Part shown: positions 4,812 to 13,565 of the stretch, in pieces
Layout: every line of letters begins with the position of its first letter
Position numbering within the stretch: the stretch's first letter is position 1
DNA from: Flavobacteriales bacterium UBA5869
GTDB lineage: Bacteria; Bacteroidota; Bacteroidia; Flavobacteriales_D; Crocinitomicaceae
Assembly (NCBI GenBank): GCA_002432565.1
Contig: DJFP01000113.1
Location: 128 to 13,692 of the forward strand
Length of the DNA: 13,565 nt
Reading direction: 5' to 3'
The notes under the pieces: generated by a model
The model's database searches: none
What the model saw: the letters and a program-made list of their open reading frames with translations, nothing else
What the model was told of the DNA's origin: nothing
Position numbers and translations under genes: made by a program

Positions 4812-7667
4812 TCAGTTACAATAAGCACAAAACTTCGAATCTTTGTTGTGCTCGAACGGAACACTCTGGTCCAGCATATCTGAAATGGTTTGTTTGAGGA
4901 ACCCTTCCAGGAATTGCGGGATGTCTTCCTTGCGAATATCATCGGGAAGTTTCAAAAAGTGCGGGCTTTCTTTGATTGAACGGAAAGAGAAAATCCCGGC
5001 CTGGTCGGTAAGAATCCCGGTCTCTTTGTAATAGAGGTAGCAGTAGATCAATAACTGCAATACGTGTTTCTGAAGGGAATTTCCCTTGCGTCGATTGGTA
5101 AGAATCGCTTCTTCGTAACTTTCCTGGTTCGAAGTTTTTTTAAGCTCTACTTTGTCCAGGCTCACACTTCCCGATTTGTAATCAATGATCCGGTGCACAC
5201 CGTCAAATTGATCAATACGATCACAAATCCCTGAAAGACGCACTTCGATGTGTTTGGTCGGATCGGAATCGGGAATAATAGGGATCAGGGTTTCCAATCG
5301 TCTTTCCAGCCCCAGTATAAACAAGGCTTTCTGCGGATTTTCTTTCAGAATCGTGCAGTCTCTGCGAAGTACATTTTGGACCATTTCCTTGGCCACTTCG
5401 AAATTGATATGATTGGTCCCTGTCTGCCAGGAATTACGGTCTTCGGAAAAATGCAACTCAAAACTTTTACTCACCAAAAGCGGCACTTCTTTCTCCATGT
5501 TCAGCAAGTCTTCTTCAGTGACTACTTTACCCGAAATCCTTCTACCGTTTTCATCAAAGCGGTCGATAAACGGCGAAAATAATGTTTCCAGCACATAGTG
5601 AATGATTGTTCCTAACGTACTGCTTTCAATATCTTCTTCCACCTTATTCTCTTCCCCGAAACGCAATACGTAGCGGTAATAAAAATCCAGCGGACAGCTC
5701 ATAAATTTATCCAGCATCGAGAAACTGATCCCGCCATTCAGTACATCGTAGATGCGGTTTATGACTTCATCCGTCTTCTCAATGGTTGTGGTTCCGACTT
5801 TTTCTTTGTTTCCGGCCGTATAAAAGGATTTTTGGATCTTCACATTCGGATTGATCTGGGCCAATTCCAATTCGATTTGCTGAATATATCTGCTCGGTTC
5901 ACTGGATCCAACCGATTCGGAAGCACTCGAATAAGTTATCAGCATTTCCTCTGCATGGTGGAGTAAGCGATAAAAGTGATGCGCAAAAAGTCCTTGTTTT
6001 TCACGCGGAGTCGGCAGCCCGAAATACTTTCGCAAATCCATAGGGATAATGGTGTTGATCGCATTTTGAGGAGGCATAGAACCTTCATTCAGACCAAAAA
6101 CAAAGATCCGCTTGAAATCCAATCCGCGCGTTTCCAAAAGTCCCATGATCTGCAGCCCCTCGAGCGGATTTCCAAAGTAAGCGATTGTTTCATTGCTCCA
6201 GTTTCCATTGAACAGGTTCCGGAAGGATGAAATGCTCATCAAAGGAGATTGGGCAGTCATGATATTCTGCAGTACAATCGTAGCATGAGAAAATCGGCGT
6301 ACAATTGCACGCTCCAGTTCATTCTTTTCCTCCAGCCAAAGGTCCAGCTTTTCGTTCAATTGCTGAATGACCTGAATTCCTCTCAGCCAATCATTTTTCC
6401 AGGGTTCAAAAATCAGTTGATTCAATTCCGACAAGCGCTCACTCAAATCCAGTTTTTTACGGTCCAGGAAATGCCAGTTGTGATTGATGATGCGGGATTC
6501 GATATCCTGGATCTCCTTCTTTTCTTCTGCTGAAAGTACACCCAAAATAAAAGGATGGTGAGCAAACTGGATAAAATCGCGGTAATAAATGCTGGAATTC
6601 CCTCTTCTTAAAAATGATTCCTGCAGTCTGAATATGAGATCGACCCACGAACGCAGGGAAGTTTGCCTTAAAGGCAGACCAACAGTAATATTCGCATGAC
6701 CGATCTCTGCCGGAAGGTGTTTCAAAATAGAGCTCAGCAAACTTTCATCGGCCAAAAGCACCAGTGTTTCATCCAGCTGCCTGGAATTCAATTTCTTCAA
6801 TTCACTACCAACAACCTGGGCCTGGGAAGTAAACTGCGGACATTCGACCACCCGGATATTCATTTCTTTCGTACCCATGTGGTTTTCTATGAATGGCAGT
6901 GATTTCAATTCAAGCCTTTTACACAAATCACGCTGAAATTGCCCGGCCTCATGAATGTTGTCATTGAAATAAAAAGCATCCGAATCCATGAGGATTGTAG
7001 CTCTTCCCATGATCGAAAGCTGCTTCATGATCGAAATTTCAGATTCGGAAAGGGCGTTGAACCCTGCAAAAACGAATTGAGCATCTTTATCACTTGTAAA
7101 CGCCAGATCGATATTGTTTGCCAGGTAACGGTATGCTTTTCCCTTCGTGGTAAGAGATTTTGCCTTCAATTGTTCTTCGAGCGCAAAATAATAAGGTTTC
7201 AGTTTGTCCCAGAAAGCCATAAACTGGATCTGGCCTTTAGACAGTTCTTCCGAATTAAATGACCAATTCTCGATTTCCCGGATATCCCTCAGGTTTTTAA
7301 ATAATTGATCAGCCGGGACCAAATAGCGGTCAATTTCATCAAAATCACTCAGCAATATTTGCCCCCAGGCCATAAAAGAATCGAAGGAATCCACGTTAAT
7401 TTCAACCGGATCTTTCCTGAAAATAGCGTACAATTCAAACAGTAAGCTGGTTTTATCCAGTACGGGAATCGGGTTGATATCCTGGATCCAGCGATCAATT
7501 GTAACAATCCTGGGTGATAGGATGGGTCTTTGATAGTATTCGTAAAAAGCGCGCTGCAGGTAAGCGATCATACGCTCAGAAGGAACGACGATGCATGCAT
7601 TCTGAAAATTCAGTGCATGTTCATCCATGTAACGCACAATTCTATTTACAAATGTTTCCATATTCAT
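4812..7667 (-). CDS. AddB/RecB-like PD-(D/E)XK nuclease with degenerate helicase domain
   Basis: This 951-residue protein belongs to the Bacteroidota AddB-like group thought to act in double-strand-break end processing, normally with an AddA-type helicase. The N-terminus (CIVVPSERMIAYLQRAFYEY) is the usual family start but has no Walker A GxGKT, so the helicase half looks inactive. A motif V-like RGLDFKRIFVFGLNEGSMPP lies near residues 510-535. The nuclease domain runs from about 645: SMLDKFMSCPLDFYYRYV (C658), H690 in TIIHYVLE, D816 in GICDRID, D829-Y-K831 in IIDYKSG, and a Q-h-x-x-Y-like HVLQLLIYCYLYY. C658, C947 and C950 could be ligands of an AddB-type 4Fe-4S cluster, but the protein stops right after CAYCN, so the usual fourth Cys is missing. 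An ATG two codons in is an alternative start. Confidence 0.9.
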   Translation of the reverse strand: MNMETFVNRIVRYMDEHALNFQNACIVVPSERMIAYLQRAFYEYYQRPILSPRIVTIDRWIQDINPIPVLDKTSLLFELYAIFRKDPVEINVDSFDSFMAWGQILLSDFDEIDRYLVPADQLFKNLRDIREIENWSFNSEELSKGQIQFMAFWDKLKPYYFALEEQLKAKSLTTKGKAYRYLANNIDLAFTSDKDAQFVFAGFNALSESEISIMKQLSIMGRATILMDSDAFYFNDNIHEAGQFQRDLCKRLELKSLPFIENHMGTKEMNIRVVECPQFTSQAQVVGSELKKLNSRQLDETLVLLADESLLSSILKHLPAEIGHANITVGLPLRQTSLRSWVDLIFRLQESFLRRGNSSIYYRDFIQFAHHPFILGVLSAEEKKEIQDIESRIINHNWHFLDRKKLDLSERLSELNQLIFEPWKNDWLRGIQVIQQLNEKLDLWLEEKNELERAIVRRFSHATIVLQNIMTAQSPLMSISSFRNLFNGNWSNETIAYFGNPLEGLQIMGLLETRGLDFKRIFVFGLNEGSMPPQNAINTIIPMDLRKYFGLPTPREKQGLFAHHFYRLLHHAEEMLITYSSASESVGSSEPSRYIQQIELELAQINPNVKIQKSFYTAGNKEKVGTTTIEKTDEVINRIYDVLNGGISFSMLDKFMSCPLDFYYRYVLRFGEENKVEEDIESSTLGTIIHYVLETLFSPFIDRFDENGRRISGKVVTEEDLLNMEKEVPLLVSKSFELHFSEDRNSWQTGTNHINFEVAKEMVQNVLRRDCTILKENPQKALFILGLERRLETLIPIIPDSDPTKHIEVRLSGICDRIDQFDGVHRIIDYKSGSVSLDKVELKKTSNQESYEEAILTNRRKGNSLQKHVLQLLIYCYLYYKETGILTDQAGIFSFRSIKESPHFLKLPDDIRKEDIPQFLEGFLKQTISDMLDQSVPFEHNKDSKFCAYCN

Positions 7668-7690
7668 TCCACCGATCAGGCGGTAAAGGT

Positions 7691-9715
7691 CTAATTCCTG
7701 TAAAAGGTAAATTCCAGATCATCCAGCAACACCACATTTTTGTTGGGATTGTGAATGTAGAAACTCAATTTCTCATCGGCTGATGAGCGTTTCGGAAGGA
7801 AAAGTACAAACTCTTTTTCCGACCATTTTTTTAACGTTGTCACCGAGATTAAGTCGAGCGTTTGGTAGTAAGTAAGTTCGCTTCCTTTGGAATATGCAAC
7901 AATGACGGAAGCCTGGTTGTCATTATTCCGCAGGAATTTTCCCTTTATTTTCAACACTCTTCCCTTCGTATCAGGCCCCACATCCTTTGTGAAATCCTGT
8001 GCAAAACCGTACACTTCATTTTCGCCTACCAAACCTACACCATTGCTTTCATTCGCAGGATCCTTTTCATAAAGGATTCCAGGCTGAGAGTCATTTTTCT
8101 TTTCGAAATCTGCCCGGATCGTTTTATACGATCTTTTCACTCCCATAAATTCCATCAGCGATTGTGAAACCGTGTCTGTTTTTCGCTTACATAAGATCAG
8201 GTTCTCATTCACGGCGATCGATTCCACTTTTTTAAGGATATCCGGATAAATGGCATATACCTCATCCATGAAATACGGTTTTTGGAATACCACATAATCC
8301 CATCTCCAATTCAATCCCCGGTCAATATCATCCGGCTCGTGGCCCACAACTGCTAGTCCCACGCGATTCATACGAATAAACGGAATATTTGGTCCATACG
8401 CATGAATCACCAGGATCGTATCTTCTCTAGCGACTCCTGATCGGGTCAAAAACTCGTCTGATCCTTCAAAATGAATCACCGAACCGGTGAAGTGGTCATT
8501 AGCAGTAAAAAGCCTGCGCTGCTTTTGGAAATCGGAGGTTTCCCGGAACGAAACTATCCCGAAATAGATTACGAATAGCGCCATGACTGTTTCCCCGAAA
8601 TACCACTGAGGTTTTGGAAGAATCGCCAGGCAAAGGGCTACAAAAAACACGATCGGCAGGTAGAAAGTATCCAGGAAATAATAGTCATGCGCGAAGAACT
8701 GCTTGGCCATGGCAAACCAGAATAAAATCACACCGATAAACCAGAACAAACAAATGATCCACCATCCGTTGAACACTTTATACGTGTTTCGTTCTTTGAT
8801 GAGGAAAGCAACCAAAACCAATACGATCAATAAGAAAAGCAGGAAATAATGCTTCATGGAAAGATAAGCCTGCACCATCACTTCCCACATGTGCTCAAGA
8901 ATGGTTTTCAGTTCTTCCTTGCTGTCGGCCGGTAATAGCTGACTTAAGAAATCTGATCCGTATTTCGCGCGCAAGGTGCTGTTGTAGTACTGCGCTGCCG
9001 CAATAATCAGTGCAGAAAACCCCACTCCCAAAATATTCGGCCAAAACTTTGTCTTTTTTTGAAAAATGCGAATGAGTTCGAAGCCAAGAACCGCTAAATA
9101 AGGAATGACAAAGGTAAAACGTGCGAGTGCTGCAAAAGTGAAAAAGAACAACGCCCATCGAAACCATTTTTTCCGGCCGCCTTCAAAATACAAGGCATAA
9201 CAATAGATTGCTATGATGGTATTGGCAATACTTGGGATTGTCGGCAGAAATCCACCCTGGTAAAAGGTATAGATCGGAGAGGTCATTGCAAATATGACAA
9301 CCAATGCTGCTTTTATTTTAGAACCGCAGATTTTCTCGGACAGAAGGTACAAAAAGAAAAATCCTACAATGCTGTAAATCAGAATATAGGCGTGAAACAC
9401 CCACGGTTCATTTGTTCCGAAGGCTTTCATAAAAACTCCCGGAACATAATCGTGAATCGGGAATTCTACCGCTGTAATTGTCGAATAACTGGGATCAGAC
9501 CAATTTTTGGGGAATTGGTGGTTGAGAATGTAATTCTGAGGTTTGAAGAAATTCAGGTCATTGCGTACGAAGCCATTTGCAAGCGCCAAGCGGTCATTTT
9601 GAGCCCAGGTGTGTGTGTACGCGGGCATTTCATTCAGGTGTCTGAATTGAAAGATCAACGTTATGAATGTGATCAGTAAAAACGCAATACTATTTGTTAA
9701 GCTTCTTTTTTTCAA
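7691..9715 (-). CDS. Polytopic GT-C-type membrane glycosyltransferase (PMT/ArnT-like)
   Basis: The 674-residue inner-membrane protein has about eleven hydrophobic segments: one at 9-26, a cluster between about 105 and 244, and another between about 288 and 392. The first extracytoplasmic loop has HTWAQNDRLALANGF (D41-R42), the place where GT-C enzymes of the PMT/ArnT class keep their catalytic acidic residue; the WAQ.DR pattern is typical of Bacteroidota members. Such enzymes move sugars from polyprenyl-phosphate carriers to lipid, protein or glycan acceptors. The soluble C-terminal part (about 393-674) ends in a probable beta-sandwich (about 580-674). The start is TTG: an in-frame TAA lies 12 bases upstream, no earlier ATG exists, and the next Met is residue 30, after the first membrane segment. 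GGAG lies 3 bases before the TTG. The nuclease gene follows by 23 bases. The donor and acceptor are unknown. Confidence 0.8.
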   Translation of the reverse strand: MKKRSLTNSIAFLLITFITLIFQFRHLNEMPAYTHTWAQNDRLALANGFVRNDLNFFKPQNYILNHQFPKNWSDPSYSTITAVEFPIHDYVPGVFMKAFGTNEPWVFHAYILIYSIVGFFFLYLLSEKICGSKIKAALVVIFAMTSPIYTFYQGGFLPTIPSIANTIIAIYCYALYFEGGRKKWFRWALFFFTFAALARFTFVIPYLAVLGFELIRIFQKKTKFWPNILGVGFSALIIAAAQYYNSTLRAKYGSDFLSQLLPADSKEELKTILEHMWEVMVQAYLSMKHYFLLFLLIVLVLVAFLIKERNTYKVFNGWWIICLFWFIGVILFWFAMAKQFFAHDYYFLDTFYLPIVFFVALCLAILPKPQWYFGETVMALFVIYFGIVSFRETSDFQKQRRLFTANDHFTGSVIHFEGSDEFLTRSGVAREDTILVIHAYGPNIPFIRMNRVGLAVVGHEPDDIDRGLNWRWDYVVFQKPYFMDEVYAIYPDILKKVESIAVNENLILCKRKTDTVSQSLMEFMGVKRSYKTIRADFEKKNDSQPGILYEKDPANESNGVGLVGENEVYGFAQDFTKDVGPDTKGRVLKIKGKFLRNNDNQASVIVAYSKGSELTYYQTLDLISVTTLKKWSEKEFVLFLPKRSSADEKLSFYIHNPNKNVVLLDDLEFTFYRN

Positions 9716-9866
9716 GACTCCAAATTACTTAGAATGTTCATGTAAAAATATCAAACTATTCCCGGAATTAATCGTTTTCAACAGCAATCGAACGATTTTC
9801 CTTAAAAATTCATGCTGAAGGCTTTCCGGGAACAAAAAAACGGCTGCTTTTAATTATCTTCACGGG
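9716..9866. other. Divergent intergenic region between GT-C and SNF2 genes
   Basis: These 151 AT-rich bases must contain the promoters for both flanking genes. On the minus strand TATTTTTA (about 9755-9748) resembles a -7 element, but no TTTG sits at the right distance. On the plus strand TATCTTC close to the SNF2 ATG is only a partial -7 match. I see no clear operator or hairpin, so no promoter is called. Confidence 0.4.
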
Positions 9867-12800
9867 ATGTTACCTTCAGCAGAAATGGATGACCCGGAGC
9901 ACGACGAAGAAGTATTTATTTTTCGCGATTCTACTTTCTCCGAACTCAATTACGGTACACTTCTGAAATTTGCGGAAGCATCCGCCATACAGGTTCTGAA
10001 CTTCAGTGGTAATTCTGTGCAGGCCCTTGAGCTTTCGGTTAATAAAGGGATCTTTCTATGCAATTACGGATTTCGTGCAGAACACGAAGTAATCCTGACC
10101 CAGGAAAACCGAAACGTTGTTCTTGCCTGCAGCTGTGGCGGGAATGGCAAAAAACTCTGCGACCACCAGGCAATAGTGCTATACCGGGCGATGGAATTGG
10201 GCGATTTTCGAGCTTTCTTCGATGAATCAGACCGAAAAAAGCGCATTTCTGAGGCAGCGCTTTCCTATGGAATTACGGATGAAGAAAAATGGAATGAACT
10301 GTTCCGGATCTCTTATGAAAACAGGCAGATAAAAGTAACTTCCAGGAATCCGGAACTGATCCGCTTAACTCCGGATAAGCTGGACGAATTGAACCGGAAA
10401 CTTGCACCGGTCTCTTTTTCACCGGAAAAATTACATGCACCCTTGCCAAATCGCTATATTGCTTTTCGTGCTCATGCGAATGAAAACCATTTCGAATTTG
10501 AGATCAATGAAAGTGCTCTGACCCAAACCGGGAAAATCAAATCTCCGATCCGTATTTTGAACCCACTGGAATTAGCATTACAGGAAACCAAGTCTGAAAT
10601 AATCCAGGCTTACACCGCTTTGGGTATGTTAAGCACAAAACACCATTTGTACAGAAACCTGGTAAATGATGAGGAAACATTCCTGAAGGTGGTCAAATCG
10701 ATCGGGATTGCCAAACCGCTTTTTGAAGAGTTTCAGGTAATTGAAGTTTGGGACACAAAACCTCCGAAAGATGCAGATCTTACCCTCCGGATTCACGATA
10801 AACCCATGCAGGTGCACCTGGATGTCAATCAAAACGAGGAGTTCTTCGAAATAACAGGTTTCATGGAGGTTGACAATCACAAAATTGGTTTTGACCAGGT
10901 AAAAATGAAAAGTGAATTGTTCATACGCCGCGGACAGGATTTGTACCTGATCAAGAACTGGAATTACCTGCGGACACTGAGCTATTTCCGGAAGAATCAT
11001 AACAAGCTGATCATTCATCAATCACAGTTTGATGCCTTCCAGGCACGTTTTTTAGTTCCGCTTGAAAACGTCATAAGCATCAATTATTCGTATGTAAAAA
11101 AGGCCACACGTGCTATTATCAAACAAACCCAACTGGCAGCCGTCCGGGCGAAACGCATTTACCTCACAGACAGCGAAAATTATATCCACATCACTCCGAT
11201 CATTGAATACGGACAGGTAGAAATTCCGATCCTTTCCAAACGGAAATTATTGACGATAGATCAAACCGGGAATTCATTTGAAATTCCGCGGGACGAAGAA
11301 CTGGAAATTAGTTTCCTGGGCCAGATTATCCGTTTACACAAGGACTTCGAATACCAGCTTGGCGGCGATTTTTTCTACCTCCATAAAAGTCAGTTTTTGG
11401 AAAACGATTGGTTTCTGAATGCTTTTAAAGCCTGGAACGAAGCCGAATTAGAAATTCACGGTTTCCAGGAATTAACGAAACTAAAACTGGTTCCGAAGAG
11501 TATGAAAGTTTCGGTTCAGATCATCAGCGGAATTGATTGGTTCGAAACGAAGGCGCATATCAAAGTCGGAGATAATCGTGTGCGTTTGAAAGAAATACAG
11601 CGCAGCATTATTCAAAAATCACGTTATGTGAAATTGGGTGATGGTCAGCTGGCACTACTTCCGCAGCAATGGTTGGAGCGATTCTCCGCTTTTTTCCAGG
11701 AAGGCGAATTGGTCGATAATGTTATCCGGATTCCGAAAACTTCTTATCAATTTATCGATGAGTGGTTCGAAGCAGAAGAGATCGACAGCGATGTTCGCAT
11801 GCAAATAGAAGACCTGAAGGAAAAGATCACACATTTCGAACGCATTCCTGAAATTGAGCTCCCGAAAGAATTCCAAACGGAATTAAGACACTACCAGCGG
11901 GAAGGATATCATTGGCTGCATTTTTTAAACGATTTTGGCTTCGGGGGTATTCTCGCCGACGATATGGGGCTTGGAAAAACCATCCAGGTTTTAGCCTATC
12001 TTTCCAAAAAGCATGAAATCCAAAAAGGAGTTCATTTGATTGTTGTTCCAACTTCTTTGGTTTTCAACTGGAAGGATGAAATCGCAAAATTCACTCCACA
12101 TTTACGGGTTCTGGACCTTCATGGAACCAAGCGGATCAAATCCGTTCAACATTTTGAGAAGTTCGACATTCTGCTAAGTACATACGGAACGCTTTTGTCG
12201 GACATTCGCTATCTGAAAGATTTTGTATTCGACACCATTATCCTGGATGAAGGTCAGGCCATTAAAAACCCGGATTCCAAACGTTATAAAACCGTCCGTT
12301 TGCTGCAGTCCAAACAACGCTTCGTGCTCACCGGAACACCGATCGAGAACAACACATTAGACATCTATTCGATCCTGTCGTTCTGCAACCCGGGAATGTT
12401 CGGTTCACTGAAGCAATTCAAAGACCACTTTGCTTTTCCAATAGATAAATTCCAGGACAGCCAGCGGGCGAAAGAATTGCAAAAACGCATCCATCCTTTT
12501 CTGCTGCGGCGTACCAAGAAACAAGTAGCTACGGAACTTCCGGAAAAGACCGAAATGGTTGTTTACTGTGAAATGGACCATGAACAACGGCGCGTTTATG
12601 ATGTTTATAAAACGGAATTGAAGGAATACCTGATGAGCGAACCGGATTTCACGGATGGTCAGCACAGCATGCACGTATTAGCCGGATTAACCAAATTGCG
12701 CCAGATCTGCAATTCTCCGGCATTGATTAATGAAAACGGAGTTTCTTATGGAGATCAGTCGGCCAAGATCCAGGAATTACTGGAACAGATCGAAGACAAA

Positions 12801-13259
12801 AAGAAACACCATAAAATCCTTGTGTTTTCCCAATTTGTGGGAATGCTTGAGTTGATCGAAAAAGCATTGGAAGATCGAAAAATACCGTATTCCAAATTAA
12901 CGGGCCAGACCAGGAAACGCAAGGAAGTCGTGACCGCTTTCCAGGAAAACGAGCACATCCGCGTTTTCCTGATCAGTTTAAAAGCCGGCGGAATGGGATT
13001 GAACCTAACACAGGCAGATTACGTCTATCTCATCGATCCATGGTGGAATCCAGCGGTAGAAAACCAGGCAATAGACCGTGCTTACCGGATCGGGCAGGAC
13101 AAGAAAGTCGTTGCCGTTCGATTCATCACCCCCAATACGATCGAAGAGAAAATCCTGGAATTGCAAAAACGCAAGCAGGAATTGGTTGGGGACCTGGTGC
13201 ATACCGATGTAAGTACACTGAAACAGTTGAGCCGGAAGGAATTGGTTGATTTGTTGTAA
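9867..13259 (+). CDS. SNF2-family DEAD/DEAH-box helicase with N-terminal SWIM zinc finger
   Basis: The 1130-residue protein is a Swi2/Snf2 ATPase that should translocate on double-stranded DNA and remodel DNA-protein or transcription complexes (relatives: bacterial SNF2 with SNF2-associated regions, RapA/HepA). A SWIM zinc finger comes first: C88-S-C90 then C98-D-H100. A long, poorly conserved middle region (about 150-660) follows. The ATPase motor has LRHYQREGYHWL (Q/I region), Walker A DDMGLGKT with K704, Walker B LDEGQ (D794-E795), motif III LTGTPIENN (about 821-829), RecA2 with KILVFSQF (from 983), LKAGGMGLNLTQADYV, and motif VI DRAYRIGQ with R1071 and R1074. All ATPase motifs are intact; DEGQ replaces the commoner bacterial DEAQ. 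ATG 9867 is the first in-frame start after a TGA at 9816. It is transcribed away from the GT-C/nuclease cluster. The exact cellular role is unknown. Confidence 0.95.
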   Translation: MLPSAEMDDPEHDEEVFIFRDSTFSELNYGTLLKFAEASAIQVLNFSGNSVQALELSVNKGIFLCNYGFRAEHEVILTQENRNVVLACSCGGNGKKLCDHQAIVLYRAMELGDFRAFFDESDRKKRISEAALSYGITDEEKWNELFRISYENRQIKVTSRNPELIRLTPDKLDELNRKLAPVSFSPEKLHAPLPNRYIAFRAHANENHFEFEINESALTQTGKIKSPIRILNPLELALQETKSEIIQAYTALGMLSTKHHLYRNLVNDEETFLKVVKSIGIAKPLFEEFQVIEVWDTKPPKDADLTLRIHDKPMQVHLDVNQNEEFFEITGFMEVDNHKIGFDQVKMKSELFIRRGQDLYLIKNWNYLRTLSYFRKNHNKLIIHQSQFDAFQARFLVPLENVISINYSYVKKATRAIIKQTQLAAVRAKRIYLTDSENYIHITPIIEYGQVEIPILSKRKLLTIDQTGNSFEIPRDEELEISFLGQIIRLHKDFEYQLGGDFFYLHKSQFLENDWFLNAFKAWNEAELEIHGFQELTKLKLVPKSMKVSVQIISGIDWFETKAHIKVGDNRVRLKEIQRSIIQKSRYVKLGDGQLALLPQQWLERFSAFFQEGELVDNVIRIPKTSYQFIDEWFEAEEIDSDVRMQIEDLKEKITHFERIPEIELPKEFQTELRHYQREGYHWLHFLNDFGFGGILADDMGLGKTIQVLAYLSKKHEIQKGVHLIVVPTSLVFNWKDEIAKFTPHLRVLDLHGTKRIKSVQHFEKFDILLSTYGTLLSDIRYLKDFVFDTIILDEGQAIKNPDSKRYKTVRLLQSKQRFVLTGTPIENNTLDIYSILSFCNPGMFGSLKQFKDHFAFPIDKFQDSQRAKELQKRIHPFLLRRTKKQVATELPEKTEMVVYCEMDHEQRRVYDVYKTELKEYLMSEPDFTDGQHSMHVLAGLTKLRQICNSPALINENGVSYGDQSAKIQELLEQIEDKKKHHKILVFSQFVGMLELIEKALEDRKIPYSKLTGQTRKRKEVVTAFQENEHIRVFLISLKAGGMGLNLTQADYVYLIDPWWNPAVENQAIDRAYRIGQDKKVVAVRFITPNTIEEKILELQKRKQELVGDLVHTDVSTLKQLSRKELVDLL

Positions 13260-13371
13260 TATAAGAGAATGAAAAGCAAAAACAGAATGAGGAAAGCTCT
13301 TCATCTTAGCAATATGTTAAATCCCCAACAACCAAGAACAGTCTATGCGTTTGTTTCGTAATTTTACAACC

Positions 13372-13565
13372 ATGAAAAAACGCTTGTTTTTATTGGCAAT
13401 TGCATTGATTGCAGTGGATTTTGCTTTCGGGCAGGGTTGTTCCCAATGTAAATTATTGGCGCAACAGGGAAGCGAGTTGAATGAAAATTCATTCGGTTCT
13501 TCGATCAATACGGGGATTTTATTCCTGATTGCAATCCCTTATTTGATCCTGATGTTTTTCTTCCG
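13372..13565 (+). CDS. Small exported membrane protein with CxxC motif (3' end outside window)
   Basis: The first 64 codons are visible before the window ends. MKKRLFLLAIALIAVDFAFGQ is a signal peptide ending in ...GQ; the mature start GCSQCKLLAQQGSELNE carries a CxxC pair, and after NSFGSSINTGI comes a hydrophobic membrane segment (LFLIAIPYLILMFFF). Small proteins with the GCSQCK...SFG..IN.GI pattern occur widely in Flavobacteriia and are annotated hypothetical. The CxxC on the outer side of the membrane could be redox-active or bind metal or haem, but that is inference. It lies 112 bases after the SNF2 gene, without an evident terminator between. An in-frame ATG at 13345 is possible but would give a longer, less signal-like N-terminus. 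Confidence 0.75.
   Translation, partial: MKKRLFLLAIALIAVDFAFGQGCSQCKLLAQQGSELNENSFGSSINTGILFLIAIPYLILMFFF

Noticed and set aside
4559..4942. Minus-strand open frame of 127 codons bridging the nuclease and lipoprotein genes
   Set aside because: It is an out-of-frame reading of both genes; only its possible meaning as a frameshifted nuclease tail is kept as a finding.
4812..13259. Possible defence island: nuclease plus divergent SNF2 helicase
   Set aside because: No methylase, toxin, reverse transcriptase, sensor or mobile-element genes accompany them; both belong to families widespread in Bacteroidota, and a glycosyltransferase separates them.
13005..13304. Antisense open frame at the end of the SNF2 gene
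   Set aside because: It is opposite the strongly conserved SNF2 motifs and has no recognisable protein features.
13345..13371. Earlier in-frame ATG for the small CxxC protein
   Set aside because: It adds MRLFRNFTT before a normal signal peptide; ATG 13372 followed by KKR gives a more typical leader.

Overview
The window looks like an ordinary chromosomal segment of a Bacteroidota bacterium, most likely from the Flavobacteriia; a Crocinitomicaceae/Fluviicola-like host is possible but not provable here. Supporting signs are a type IX secretion (T9SS) C-terminal sorting domain, signal peptides ending in ...AQ, a DUF3109 cysteine-cluster protein, an AddB-like PD-(D/E)XK nuclease of the Bacteroidota kind without a Walker A, and A/T-rich translation starts with little Shine-Dalgarno signal. 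There are no RNA genes, mobile elements, CRISPR arrays or phage genes, and no gene-free stretch longer than about 150 bases.

Layout: (1) 1-1846, plus strand, is a tight gene run: the end of a beta-propeller-like protein, an HxpB/YniC-type HAD sugar-phosphate phosphatase that starts inside the previous stop codon (ATGA), and a DUF3109 Cys-cluster protein 8 bases on. (2) 1963-3978, plus strand, is a pair of exported proteins with a candidate Bacteroidota-type promoter in front: an S74 (tail-fibre chaperone) protein carrying a T9SS sorting domain, then a GH16 glycoside hydrolase. It ends in a palindrome plus a clear intrinsic terminator that touches the end of the convergent gene. (3) 9715-4024, minus strand, holds a GT-C-type membrane glycosyltransferase, the AddB-like nuclease 23 bases later and, after 83 bases with a strong hairpin, an NlpC/P60-like lipoprotein. 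(4) 9867-13259, plus strand, divergent from (3), is a large SWIM-finger SNF2 helicase, followed by the start of a small CxxC membrane protein cut by the right edge.

Functionally this is a mix of cell-surface/secretion genes (S74-T9SS protein, GH16, NlpC-like lipoprotein, GT-C enzyme), DNA-transaction genes (AddB-like nuclease, SNF2 helicase) and metabolic housekeeping (phosphatase, DUF3109). I see no convincing new multi-gene system. The points most worth checking are the S74 self-cleaving module joined to a T9SS signal, the nuclease whose Fe-S Cys set looks one short at the extreme C-terminus, the uncharacterised Cys-His-His lipoprotein, and the hairpin in front of that gene.
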